A DNA stretch of 64,000 nt from Motiliproteus sp965230735 (GTDB taxonomy: Bacteria; Pseudomonadota; Gammaproteobacteria; Pseudomonadales; Balneatricaceae). How positions within the stretch are numbered: the first letter of the stretch is position 1; every line of letters starts with the position of its first letter. The notes below the pieces were generated by a model. The model was not told the DNA's origin. It ran no database searches and saw nothing but the letters and a program-made list of their open reading frames with translations. Location: contig NZ_OZ246016.1 of assembly GCF_965230735.1 (NCBI RefSeq), forward strand, positions 1,302,001-1,366,000, given 5' to 3'. Made by a program: the position numbers and the translations under genes. Positions 24,505 to 32,697 of this stretch are shown here, in pieces.

Positions 24505-26847
24505 ATGGCGAAAAAGAGTGTTAAATCAAAAGCGGCCGCTGCTAAAGCCGGCAAGGCTAAGAAATCCGGACAGCGTCGGTCGCTGTGGGGTTTGCTGTTC
24601 AAGTTAGGGCTGGCGCTGTCGGTATTGGCGGCGTTGGGGCTGGTCTATCTGGATGCCAGTATCCGCAGCAAGTTCGAGGGCAAGCGTTGGGCGTTGCCGG
24701 CCAAGGTTTATGCTCGACCGCTGGAGCTCTACGCCGGTCGGGATCTGCGCGCCGATGAGTTGGCGATCGAGCTGAAGCAGCTGGGCTATCGAATGGTCGA
24801 TCGTCCGCGTCGTCCCGGCGAAGCCAAGGTTCAGTCCTGGCGGGTCGAGCTGGTCAGTCGTGGGTTTGAGTTTGCTGACGGTGCCGAACCGTCACGACCG
24901 TTGGACCTGCGATTCGGCGATGGTCGGTTGCAGACACTCAGCAGCGGCGGGCGCTCGTTGGCGGTCGCCCGGTTGGAGCCGGTGCTGGTCGGTGGAATCT
25001 ATCCGGCCGATAACGAGGATCGAGAGCTGGTTAAGCTCGATCAGGTTCCCGAGACGCTGGTGCAGGCGTTGATCGCCGTCGAAGACCGCAATTTCTACAC
25101 TCACCACGGGATCTCACTGAAGGGGATCGCGCGGGCTATGTGGGCCAATGTCCGCGCCGGTCGCCTGGTGCAGGGCGGCAGTACCCTGACCCAGCAGCTG
25201 GTGAAAAACTACTTCCTGACCAGCGAGCGAAGCCTGGCACGAAAGCTGACCGAAGCGCCGATGGCGATGCTGCTGGAGCTGCACTACAGCAAGGACGAAA
25301 TTCTTCAGGCCTACCTCAATGAGGTCTACCTGGGGCAAGCCGGCTCGCGAGCGATTCACGGTTTTGGATTGGCCAGTAATTACTACTTCGGTAGGCCACT
25401 CGACAGCCTGTCGGTAGATCAGCTGGCGTTGCTGGCCGGCTTGGTCAAAGGGCCGTCCTATTACGACCCGCGCCGCCGACCTGAGCGGGCTACTCAGCGC
25501 CGTAATCTGGTGTTGAAGCTGTTGGGCCAGCAGGGCCTGATCAGCGAAGCTCAGGCAGAGCAGCTCAGTCGCCGACCGCTGGGAGTAGTGGCCAAGAGCA
25601 GCCTGACCAAGGGGGCCTTCCCGGCCTACCTGGATCTGGTCAAGCGCCAACTGCGTAAGGAGTACCGCCAGGAGGACCTGTCATCCGAGGGGTTACAGGT
25701 GTTCACCAGTCTGGATCCGATCGTACAGCGTCAGGCCGAAGCGAGCCTTAAGCAAGTCACGGCCCGGTTGCAGAAACATCACGGCAAAAAACTCAAGGGG
25801 CTGCAGGGCGCGATGGTGGTGGCCAACAGTCAGACCGGCGAAGTGGTAGCCGTGGTTGGTGATCGCGAACCACGCTATCAGGGCTTCAACCGGGCGCTGG
25901 ATGCGATCCGGCCGATCGGTTCGCTGGTCAAACCGGCCGTCTATCTGGCAGCGTTGGAACGGCCCGAACAGTACACCCTGTCGACCCCTATTGAAGATCA
26001 GCCTTTGCAACTTCAAAACCCGGACGGTTCGGTCTGGAGCCCCAATAACTTCGATAAGAAAGCCCATGGTCGGGTACCGCTGCACCAGGCGCTATCGCGC
26101 TCCTATAACCTGGCCACTGCAAACCTGGGGATGGATCAGGGTATGGCGCGGGTGATCGATGCGCTTGAACGACTGGGGGTACGGCGTGATATCAAGCCCT
26201 ATCCGGCAACCTTACTGGGCTCGTTGAGCCTCAGTCCGTTGGAGGTATCGCAGCTATACCAGACCATCGCCGCTAACGGTTTCGAGACCCCGCAGCGAGC
26301 GATTCGCTCGGTGCTGACCGCCGAGGGTTCGCTGCTGTCGAGTTATCCGTTTGAGCTGCAGCAGCAGTTTGATCCGGCACCGATTCATCTGCTGCAGTAC
26401 GCGCTGCAGGAAACCGTACGGGAAGGGACCGCAAAGTCGCTCTATCGACGCTTCCCCGGTTCGCTCAATATGGCCGGTAAGACCGGTACCACCAACGATC
26501 AGCGCGACAGCTGGTTTGCCGGTTTCACCGGCGACTACCTGGCGGTGGTCTGGCTGGGTCATGATGACAACCGGCCAACCCCGTTGACCGGCAGCAGTGG
26601 TGCGTTGAAGGTCTGGGCCGAATTGATGGCCAAGCTGCGTCCGGCCAGCTATCAGGCGGTACCGCCGCCCAATGTTGAATACCTTTGGGTTGATGAAAGC
26701 CTGGGCGCGCAGACCGAGCAGGGCTGCCCGAATGCCCGTCTGATCCCGTTCATCGCCGGGTCTGAACCGCAGACCAAGCACAGTTGCGGCCTTCAGGCTC
26801 CGGTACAGCGGGCCTCCGACTGGTTCCGGCGCTTGTTCGGGGGTTAG
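24505..26847 (+). CDS. mrcB: Penicillin-binding protein 1B, bifunctional peptidoglycan synthase
   Basis: A 780-residue class A PBP anchored in the inner membrane. It begins with a Lys-rich cytoplasmic tail and one membrane helix (LLFKLGLALSVLAALGLVYL). A UB2H-type domain (about 55-150, LPAKVYARPLELYAG) precedes the glycosyltransferase domain with the catalytic EDRNFYTHHG and GGSTLTQQLVKNYF. The transpeptidase domain has the SxxK Ser in GSLVKPAVY, SYN in SRSYNLAT, and KTGTTN. The UB2H domain and the VYARPLEL segment mark PBP1B rather than PBP1A. The lipoprotein gene that follows encodes its likely activator. In Pseudomonas the gene is also called ponB. Confidence 0.95.
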   Translation: MAKKSVKSKAAAAKAGKAKKSGQRRSLWGLLFKLGLALSVLAALGLVYLDASIRSKFEGKRWALPAKVYARPLELYAGRDLRADELAIELKQLGYRMVDRPRRPGEAKVQSWRVELVSRGFEFADGAEPSRPLDLRFGDGRLQTLSSGGRSLAVARLEPVLVGGIYPADNEDRELVKLDQVPETLVQALIAVEDRNFYTHHGISLKGIARAMWANVRAGRLVQGGSTLTQQLVKNYFLTSERSLARKLTEAPMAMLLELHYSKDEILQAYLNEVYLGQAGSRAIHGFGLASNYYFGRPLDSLSVDQLALLAGLVKGPSYYDPRRRPERATQRRNLVLKLLGQQGLISEAQAEQLSRRPLGVVAKSSLTKGAFPAYLDLVKRQLRKEYRQEDLSSEGLQVFTSLDPIVQRQAEASLKQVTARLQKHHGKKLKGLQGAMVVANSQTGEVVAVVGDREPRYQGFNRALDAIRPIGSLVKPAVYLAALERPEQYTLSTPIEDQPLQLQNPDGSVWSPNNFDKKAHGRVPLHQALSRSYNLATANLGMDQGMARVIDALERLGVRRDIKPYPATLLGSLSLSPLEVSQLYQTIAANGFETPQRAIRSVLTAEGSLLSSYPFELQQQFDPAPIHLLQYALQETVREGTAKSLYRRFPGSLNMAGKTGTTNDQRDSWFAGFTGDYLAVVWLGHDDNRPTPLTGSSGALKVWAELMAKLRPASYQAVPPPNVEYLWVDESLGAQTEQGCPNARLIPFIAGSEPQTKHSCGLQAPVQRASDWFRRLFGG

Positions 26848-26884
26848 CGTCGGGATTAAACTGAGGTTTTGCCCGGAACCGAAG

Positions 26885-27475
26885 ATGAAACCGCTTTTAT
26901 CCCAATCGCTGCCGCTGAACCTGTCGTCGGCTCTGCTGCTGATGTTGTTTCTGGTGGGCTGTGCGGCTCCGAACTATAACGTTCCGATCGAAGATCGCAG
27001 CCAGCGCAGCGCCGGTTCGGTTCCTCCCTCGACGCGTATCGACCCTCCCGCCTCCACGTACACGCAACCGGACAGCTCACAACCGAGTCGCCCGCAACCC
27101 GCTGAGCCGGCCCGCAGCTACCCGGTTGAACCGGTCGAACCCATCGAGTCGATCACCCCTAGCGTACCGCAGCAGGCACCGCCCAGTGCGGTGACCTATG
27201 GCGGGCCGTCACCGGCGCTGTTGGCGTTGATGGAGAAGGCCGATACCCTGGAGTCCCAGGGTGATATGCGAGGAGCCCTGGCCCAGCTGGAACGCGCCCA
27301 GCGGATCTCGCCGCGGGATCCGATGGTGTACCTGCAGCTGGCCCGTTTGCGACTGCATATGAATGATCGTGCACGGGCGCAGCAGTTGGCCCAACGGGGT
27401 CTGTCCCTGGCCGGCGGCGATCCGGATCTGACCGCCGCTTTCCAAGCCCTGCTGGCGGAGTTGAAGCGCCGTTAG
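26885..27475 (+). CDS. lpoP: LpoP-like TPR lipoprotein, probable activator of PBP1B
   Basis: A 196-residue outer-membrane lipoprotein candidate. The signal ends in the lipobox LVGC, then a Pro/Ser/Gln-rich disordered linker runs to about residue 105, and a C-terminal TPR-like helical domain follows (ALLALMEKADTLESQGDMRG onward). This is the architecture of LpoP of Pseudomonas aeruginosa, an activator encoded next to ponB that replaces LpoB in that lineage. Here it starts 37 bases after the PBP1b gene on the same strand. The assignment rests on architecture and neighbourhood, since the linker is too low in complexity to compare. Confidence 0.8.
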   Translation: MKPLLSQSLPLNLSSALLLMLFLVGCAAPNYNVPIEDRSQRSAGSVPPSTRIDPPASTYTQPDSSQPSRPQPAEPARSYPVEPVEPIESITPSVPQQAPPSAVTYGGPSPALLALMEKADTLESQGDMRGALAQLERAQRISPRDPMVYLQLARLRLHMNDRARAQQLAQRGLSLAGGDPDLTAAFQALLAELKRR

Positions 27476-27579
27476 TCGGCTTGGGCACGGACTCGCATCT
27501 ACCCGATAACTGCGACATAATGACCGGCCTTTAACCACAGCCGTAACGGCCGGACAGCCCGCGATAGATAGGTTTACCC

Positions 27580-28158
27580 ATGCTGCTGATGATCGACAAC
27601 TACGACTCCTTCACCTACAACGTGGTGCAGTATTTTGGTGAGTTGGGGGCCGATGTGCAGGTCTACCGCAACGACGAGATCAGCATCGAGAAGATCGAGG
27701 CGCTGAACCCCGACCATCTGGTGATCTCTCCCGGTCCCTGTACTCCGAATGAGGCCGGGATCTCGATGGAGGCGATCATGCACTTTGCCGGGAAACTGCC
27801 GATTTTGGGGATCTGCCTGGGGCATCAGAGCATCGGCCAGGTGTTCGGCGGCGAGATTGTCCGCGCCGGCCAGGTAATGCACGGCAAGGTGTCCAAGGTG
27901 TTCCACCACGACAAAGGGGTGTTTCAGGGCCTGGATAACCCGTTCGATGCCACCCGTTACCACTCGCTGGTGATCGCGCAGGAGAGTCTGCCCGATTGCC
28001 TCGAGGTTACCGCCTGGACCGAGACCGAAGAGGGGCAGGTGGAAGAGATTATGGGGGTCCGGCACAAAACCCTCGATATCGAAGGGGTGCAGTTCCACCC
28101 CGAGTCGATCCTGACCGATCACGGTCACAAGATGCTGAAAAACTTCCTCGACCGCTGA
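27580..28158 (+). CDS. trpG: Anthranilate synthase component II (glutamine amidotransferase)
   Basis: A 192-residue class I glutamine amidotransferase that supplies ammonia to TrpE, or to PabB in folate synthesis. It starts MLLMIDNYDSFTYNVVQYF. The nucleophile Cys lies in GICLGHQSIGQ, and the catalytic His/Glu pair in VQFHPESILT. It heads the trpG-D-C group, and trpE is not in the window. One TrpG often serves both pathways in such organisms. Confidence 0.94.
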   Translation: MLLMIDNYDSFTYNVVQYFGELGADVQVYRNDEISIEKIEALNPDHLVISPGPCTPNEAGISMEAIMHFAGKLPILGICLGHQSIGQVFGGEIVRAGQVMHGKVSKVFHHDKGVFQGLDNPFDATRYHSLVIAQESLPDCLEVTAWTETEEGQVEEIMGVRHKTLDIEGVQFHPESILTDHGHKMLKNFLDR

Positions 28159-28239
28159 GTGAAACCGACTCAGCCCGAGTAAGCTCGAATAAGCCTAATA
28201 CCGACCCACGAAGCCAATAGCTCAGAAGCGGAGAAGCAG

Positions 28240-29262
28240 ATGGAAATTCAGGCGGCGATCAAAGCCCTGACCGAAGGCGAGAGCCTAACTTCAGAACAGA
28301 TGCGGTCGGTGATGCGTACCGTCATGACCGGCGAGGCAACCCAGGCTCAGATCGGCGGCTTCCTGATCGCATTGCGGATGAAGGGTGAGACCGTCGACGA
28401 GGTGGCCGGTGCCGCCCAGGTGATGCGCGAGCTGGCTTCCGGCGTGCAGGTCAGCGGTGATCATGTGGTCGATACCTGCGGTACCGGCGGCGATGGTGCC
28501 GGTATCTTCAATGTCTCCACTGCCGGCTCCTTTGTGGTGGCCGCCGCCGGGGGGCTGGTAGCCAAGCATGGCAACCGCTCGATCTCCAGCTCCAGCGGTA
28601 GCGCGGATCTGCTCGAGGCCGCCGGAGTGAACCTGGGACTGTCGCCGGAACAGGTTGGCCAGTGTATCGAACAGCTGGGTGTCGGTTTTATGTTTGCGCC
28701 GGCTCACCACAGTGCCATGAAACATGCGATCGGCCCGCGTCGTGAGATGGGGGTACGCACCGTATTCAACGTGCTTGGCCCGTTGACCAATCCGGCCGGA
28801 GCGCCGAATCAGGTGCTGGGTGTGTTCAGCAGTGACTGGGTGCGGCCGTTGGCGGAAGTGCTGCAGCGCCTGGGCAGCCGTCACGTGATGGTGGTACATG
28901 CTGAAGATGGTCTGGACGAGATCAGTATTGCCGGGCCGACGCTGGTGGCCGAGCTGAAAGACGGTCAGATCAGTGAGTACACACTGACGCCGGAGCAACT
29001 GGGGCTGAATAGCCAGCCGCTGGATCCGCTGGTGGTCGAGAATGCCGAGCAGTCGCTGGTGCTGGTTCGCGACGTGCTTTCCGGCAAGGCCGGTGCCGCC
29101 GCCGATATCATCAAACTCAATGCCGGTGCGGCGATCTACGTGGCCGGGTTGGCCGAGTCGCTGCAGACCGGTGTCGACAAGGCCGCTGCGATCTTGCAGG
29201 ACGGCAGCGCCGAAGCCAAACTGGCGGCGCTGGTGGAGCTGTCCAACCAGCTGGCTGAATAA
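28240..29262 (+). CDS. trpD: Anthranilate phosphoribosyltransferase
   Basis: A 340-residue enzyme that joins anthranilate to PRPP in tryptophan synthesis. The PRPP-binding motifs DTCGTGGDGAGIFNVST and KHGNRSISSSSGSADLLEA are present, followed by GPRREMGVRTVFNVLGPLTNPA. Length and start agree with the family. It follows trpG by 81 bases and precedes trpC by about 30 bases. Confidence 0.96.
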   Translation: MEIQAAIKALTEGESLTSEQMRSVMRTVMTGEATQAQIGGFLIALRMKGETVDEVAGAAQVMRELASGVQVSGDHVVDTCGTGGDGAGIFNVSTAGSFVVAAAGGLVAKHGNRSISSSSGSADLLEAAGVNLGLSPEQVGQCIEQLGVGFMFAPAHHSAMKHAIGPRREMGVRTVFNVLGPLTNPAGAPNQVLGVFSSDWVRPLAEVLQRLGSRHVMVVHAEDGLDEISIAGPTLVAELKDGQISEYTLTPEQLGLNSQPLDPLVVENAEQSLVLVRDVLSGKAGAAADIIKLNAGAAIYVAGLAESLQTGVDKAAAILQDGSAEAKLAALVELSNQLAE

Positions 29263-29292
29263 GCAGAAAAACAGATAAGGTTACCGTTGTTG

Positions 29293-30102
29293 ATGAATAC
29301 CCCGACCATTTTGTTGAAGATCCTGCAACGCAAGCGTGAAGAGATTGCCGAGCGTAGCGCCAAGGTATCGATCGAAGATCTGTACCGTCAGATCGAATCC
29401 CAGCAAGCCGACGACTGGTACGCTCCCCGTGGGTTTGTCGCGTCGATGCGTAGCACCATTGCTGAGGGACGTTCGGCGGTAATCGCCGAGGCCAAGAAAG
29501 CCTCGCCCAGCAAAGGGGTGATTCGGGAGAACTTCGATCCGGCCGCGATTGCGCAAAGCTATCAAAAGGGTGGTGCCAGCTGTCTGTCGGTGCTGACCGA
29601 TGTGGACTTCTTCCAGGGTGGCGATGCCTACCTGCAGCAGGCCCGACGCGCCTGCGCGCTACCGGTGATCCGTAAGGACTTTATTATCGATCCCTATCAG
29701 GTGGTCGAAGCCCGTGCTTTGGGTGCAGACTGTATCCTGCTGATCGTTGCGGCGCTGGATGATGCCCAGCTGAGCAGCTTGCATGACCTGGCCGTTGAGC
29801 TGGGCATGGATGTGCTGATCGAAGTGCATAATGCCGAAGAGCTGCAACGGGCTCTGAAAGTGGACGCCAAACTGGTCGGTATCAACAACCGCGACCTGCA
29901 TAGCTTCGAGGTTAGCCTGAACAACACCTATCAGCTACTGGATTCAATTCCGGCTGACTGTCTGGTGGTTACCGAGAGCGGCATTCTCAATCGTGACGAT
30001 GTGCAGGCGATGCGGGACCATGATGTCCATGCCTTCCTGGTCGGTGAGGCCTTTATGCGGGCCGATGAGCCGGGCAGCGAGCTGAAGGCGCTATTTGCTT
30101 AA
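29293..30102 (+). CDS. trpC: Indole-3-glycerol phosphate synthase
   Basis: A 269-residue TIM-barrel enzyme for the fourth step of tryptophan synthesis. Its motifs are AEAKKASPSKGVIRENFDP (catalytic Lys and Glu), LPVIRKDFIIDPYQV, LVGINNRDLHSFEV and LVVTESGI. The ATG at 29293 gives the start MNTPTILLKIL that aligns with Pseudomonas TrpC. Two TTG codons just before it are alternatives with a slightly better ribosome-site distance. It is a monofunctional TrpC without a fused TrpF. Confidence 0.94.
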   Translation: MNTPTILLKILQRKREEIAERSAKVSIEDLYRQIESQQADDWYAPRGFVASMRSTIAEGRSAVIAEAKKASPSKGVIRENFDPAAIAQSYQKGGASCLSVLTDVDFFQGGDAYLQQARRACALPVIRKDFIIDPYQVVEARALGADCILLIVAALDDAQLSSLHDLAVELGMDVLIEVHNAEELQRALKVDAKLVGINNRDLHSFEVSLNNTYQLLDSIPADCLVVTESGILNRDDVQAMRDHDVHAFLVGEAFMRADEPGSELKALFA

Positions 30103-30165
30103 GCGCTGAGCCAACCAAAACCGAACACTTCCAAACCGAATAATTAAAAGAGCAGAATTCCTCGT

Positions 30166-30588
30166 ATGAAAGTCAGCATCAATTGGGGCGGCGACGCCCG
30201 CTTCGACGGCACCACCGGCACCGGCCACACCTACACCATGGATGGCCCGGAGGATCACGGCGGCAAGAATCAGGGCGCCCGACCGATGGAGATGGTACTG
30301 CTGGGACTGGGAGGTTGTTCCAGTTTCGATGTGATGAGCATCCTGAAGAAAACCCGTCAGGATGTGGTCGACTGTCGTACCGAGATCGAGGCCGAACGGG
30401 CTGACGCGGTACCGGCGGTATTTACCAAGATCCATCTGCACTTTGTCGTGTCCGGTCGCAAGCTCAAGGAAGCCCACGTCAAGCGGGCCGTCAGCTTGTC
30501 GGCAGAGCAGTACTGCTCTGCGTCGATCATGCTGGAGAAGGGTGGTGTGGAGATCAGCCACAGCTACGAGCTGGTCGAGGTCGAATAA
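30166..30588 (+). CDS. OsmC/Ohr-family protein (YhfA-like)
   Basis: A 140-residue member of the OsmC superfamily. The two conserved Cys lie in GLGGCSSFDVMSIL and SAEQYCSASIML. Some relatives reduce organic hydroperoxides with such a pair. The YhfA-like branch has no proven substrate. It begins 63 bases after trpC and may be read from the same transcript. Confidence 0.85.
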   Translation: MKVSINWGGDARFDGTTGTGHTYTMDGPEDHGGKNQGARPMEMVLLGLGGCSSFDVMSILKKTRQDVVDCRTEIEAERADAVPAVFTKIHLHFVVSGRKLKEAHVKRAVSLSAEQYCSASIMLEKGGVEISHSYELVEVE

Positions 30589-30626
30589 ACCTTCCGAGTA
30601 CCCTGGAATAATCCCAAGGACTATCG

Positions 30627-30842
30627 ATGCAAAAGCAATTGCAAAAGACGCTGAAGTCACAAGCGGGTTTCAGCAAAGGCGAAATCATCGTCATCCTGTT
30701 CACCCTGGCTGTGCTGACTTACACCTATGTGTACCTGCCAAGCCAGGAAGAAAAGCAACAGCCGGCGGTTGAACAACAGCAAACCGAGCAGCTGGAGAGC
30801 CAGAAGGCTGACGACCAGCCAAGTGGTGTTTCAACCTACTGA
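30627..30842 (+). CDS. Small single-helix membrane protein of unknown function
   Basis: A 71-residue protein. It has a basic N-terminus (MQKQLQKTLKSQAGFSKG), one membrane helix (EIIVILFTLAVLTYTYVYL) and a Gln/Glu-rich tail. It is read 38 bases after the OsmC gene, with CAAGGA upstream of the ATG. Codon usage looks native. I do not recognise the family. The KSQAGFSKGEIIVILFTLAVL segment faintly recalls pilin-type N-termini, but there is no prepilin cleavage pattern. Confidence 0.6.
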   Translation: MQKQLQKTLKSQAGFSKGEIIVILFTLAVLTYTYVYLPSQEEKQQPAVEQQQTEQLESQKADDQPSGVSTY

Positions 30843-30967
30843 AGCTGGTTCGAACCACCAGTGATACCCGCTGCGATAGGCGTCGTTCGAATCCGGGCGA
30901 CGCCGGATTGCGGTTCCTATTAGCGCCCTGGTGCGTATCGCACTGCCCGGTCCGGCGCTCAATTCAA

Positions 30968-31549
30968 TCAAATCCTCCAGTCGATCAGTTTCGCTTCCAG
31001 CAGTTCGTGCTGACAGCGGCGATGATCCGGATGATCAAGCGGTGCCATTTGTTGATAACTGAGCTCGGCCTCGGGACGCAGGTCCTGGCGGCTCGGCTGG
31101 GTAGCCAACTGCTGTTGGTAATGACGGGGAAACCCCAGATAACGCGCCCCCTGGGTGACCAGTGCCAGGTACCAGTCAAACGGGAGCAGTGTTGTCTTGA
31201 TCAAGGCCGGTTCGGCAAGGTAGGTAAAGCCTTCCTGCCGCTGCCCATCGAGATCCAGCCCAATGGACAACCGTTGGTAGCCCCCTTCAATGCGATCGAG
31301 TAGTGGAATCTGATCGGCAGGAATCTGGAACAGGGCGCCGAAGCTGGTATGGCCGGGAAGTTCGGTCAGGGTGCACTTGCCGCTGCCGTCTCGGCTACGC
31401 TTGGAGAAATCCAAGCGTCGGTCGGCAATTTCGACTCGAGCCACTAGGGTGCATCGGCTCAGGCGGGCGCCAAGGCGCTGTGGGTGTAGGTTGGAGCCGT
31501 AGGCCAGGTAGAGTACTTGGCTGGCGGGGTGGCGCATGGAGCTATTCAT
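30968..31549 (-). CDS. Gamma-glutamylcyclotransferase-like protein (AIG2/GGCT fold)
   Basis: A 193-residue protein beginning with the GGCT signature YLAYGSNLHPQRL. It contains GALFQIPADQIPLLDRIEGG, where the Glu of RIEGG fits the catalytic Glu of the family. Such enzymes release 5-oxoproline from gamma-glutamyl compounds. The true substrate is unknown. A start at the second Met (31537) is also possible. It lies downstream of hemB on the same strand with a 50-base gap. Confidence 0.8.
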   Translation of the reverse strand: MNSSMRHPASQVLYLAYGSNLHPQRLGARLSRCTLVARVEIADRRLDFSKRSRDGSGKCTLTELPGHTSFGALFQIPADQIPLLDRIEGGYQRLSIGLDLDGQRQEGFTYLAEPALIKTTLLPFDWYLALVTQGARYLGFPRHYQQQLATQPSRQDLRPEAELSYQQMAPLDHPDHRRCQHELLEAKLIDWRI

Positions 31550-31599
31550 ATAAAGGCCCTGTTGCCGTTGATCAGCAACAGGGTAACAGCTGCGGGTCG

Positions 31600-32568
31600 T
31601 TACTGCTTCAGCAGCTTGGCGGCATCCAGCGCGAAGTAGGTGATGATCAGGTCGGCACCGGCGCGCTTGAACGCGACCAGGCTCTCCATCATCACCGACG
31701 GTCCGTCGATGGCGCCGGCCTGGTGGCCGAACTGGATCATCGCGTATTCGCCGCTGACCTGGTAAACCGCCAACGGCTTGTGGGTGTGCTGGTGAATATC
31801 GCTGAGCAGGTCGAGGTAGGCGATGCCGGGTTTGACCATCAGGATGTCGGCGCCCTCTTCGACATCGCGCAGCGACTCAGCCAGTGCCTCGCGGCGATTG
31901 CCGTAGTCGAGCTGGTAGCTGTCGCGGGTACCGTTGAAGTTGCTGTCGACCGCTTCACGGAACGGGCCGTAGAAGTTGGATGAGAACTTGGTGGAGTAGG
32001 ACATCACCGGAATATGCTCGAAGCCGTTGGCGTCCAGTGCTTCGCGGATCGCCGCGATCATACCGTCCATCATCCCAGACGGAGCGATCATGTCGACCCC
32101 GGCACGGGCTGCGGTCAGCACCTGCTTCTGCAGATTGGCCAGGGTGGCATCGTTGTCGACGTCGTGGTCGCAGATCACGCCGCAGTGGCCATGCTCGGTA
32201 TATTCGCAGAAGCAGTTGTCGGAGATCACCACCATCTCCGGCGCGGCTTCCTTGGCGCTGCGGATCATCCGCGCCAGCAGGCCGTCTTCGTTCCAGGTGT
32301 CGGACCCGATCGCGTCCTTGTGGTGTGAGATGCCGAACAGGATTACCGATTTGATACCGGCGTCCCAGGCTTGCTGAACCAGTTCCGGCAGCTGCTCTTC
32401 CGGATAGCGGCTTACACCGGGCAGAGTCTTGATCTCGACCGGCTCGCTGATCCCTTCCTCGATAAAGATCGGCAGGATCAGGTCGTCGACGGACAGTTGA
32501 GTTTCACGGACCATATCGCGCAGCGCGCTGGTGCGACGCAGGCGTCGAAAACGGTGGGTTAGTTGCAT
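31600..32568 (-). CDS. hemB: Delta-aminolevulinic acid dehydratase (porphobilinogen synthase)
   Basis: A 322-residue enzyme that condenses two 5-aminolevulinate molecules to porphobilinogen in haem synthesis. The metal site DNCFCEYTEHGHCG has three Cys, so this is the zinc-type enzyme. The Schiff-base Lys lies in ADILMVKPGIAYLD and the second active-site Lys in YSTKFSSNFYGPF. The ATG at 32568 follows AGGGA by about 7 bases and starts MQLTHRFRRLR. The 21 in-frame residues upstream look non-coding. hemL, the previous enzyme of the pathway, is at 40248. Confidence 0.95.
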   Translation of the reverse strand: MQLTHRFRRLRRTSALRDMVRETQLSVDDLILPIFIEEGISEPVEIKTLPGVSRYPEEQLPELVQQAWDAGIKSVILFGISHHKDAIGSDTWNEDGLLARMIRSAKEAAPEMVVISDNCFCEYTEHGHCGVICDHDVDNDATLANLQKQVLTAARAGVDMIAPSGMMDGMIAAIREALDANGFEHIPVMSYSTKFSSNFYGPFREAVDSNFNGTRDSYQLDYGNRREALAESLRDVEEGADILMVKPGIAYLDLLSDIHQHTHKPLAVYQVSGEYAMIQFGHQAGAIDGPSVMMESLVAFKRAGADLIITYFALDAAKLLKQ

Positions 32569-32697
32569 ACTCGAATCCCTAACATGACTAGAGCCAAGGC
32601 GTGGAATCGGCCTCGACACGGTTGCGAGCATGGTAGCAAAAACCCGGTGGCAGCGGCCAGCAGGCCGCTGTCTAGCAGTGGCTCAAATTGAGCTTAC

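Noticed and set aside
30841..30905. Possible tRNA remnant (GGTTCGAACC and TTCGAATCC, both like a T-loop)
   Set aside because: There is no acceptor, D-arm or anticodon arm in a consistent arrangement. The segments form simple palindromes behind a small gene.
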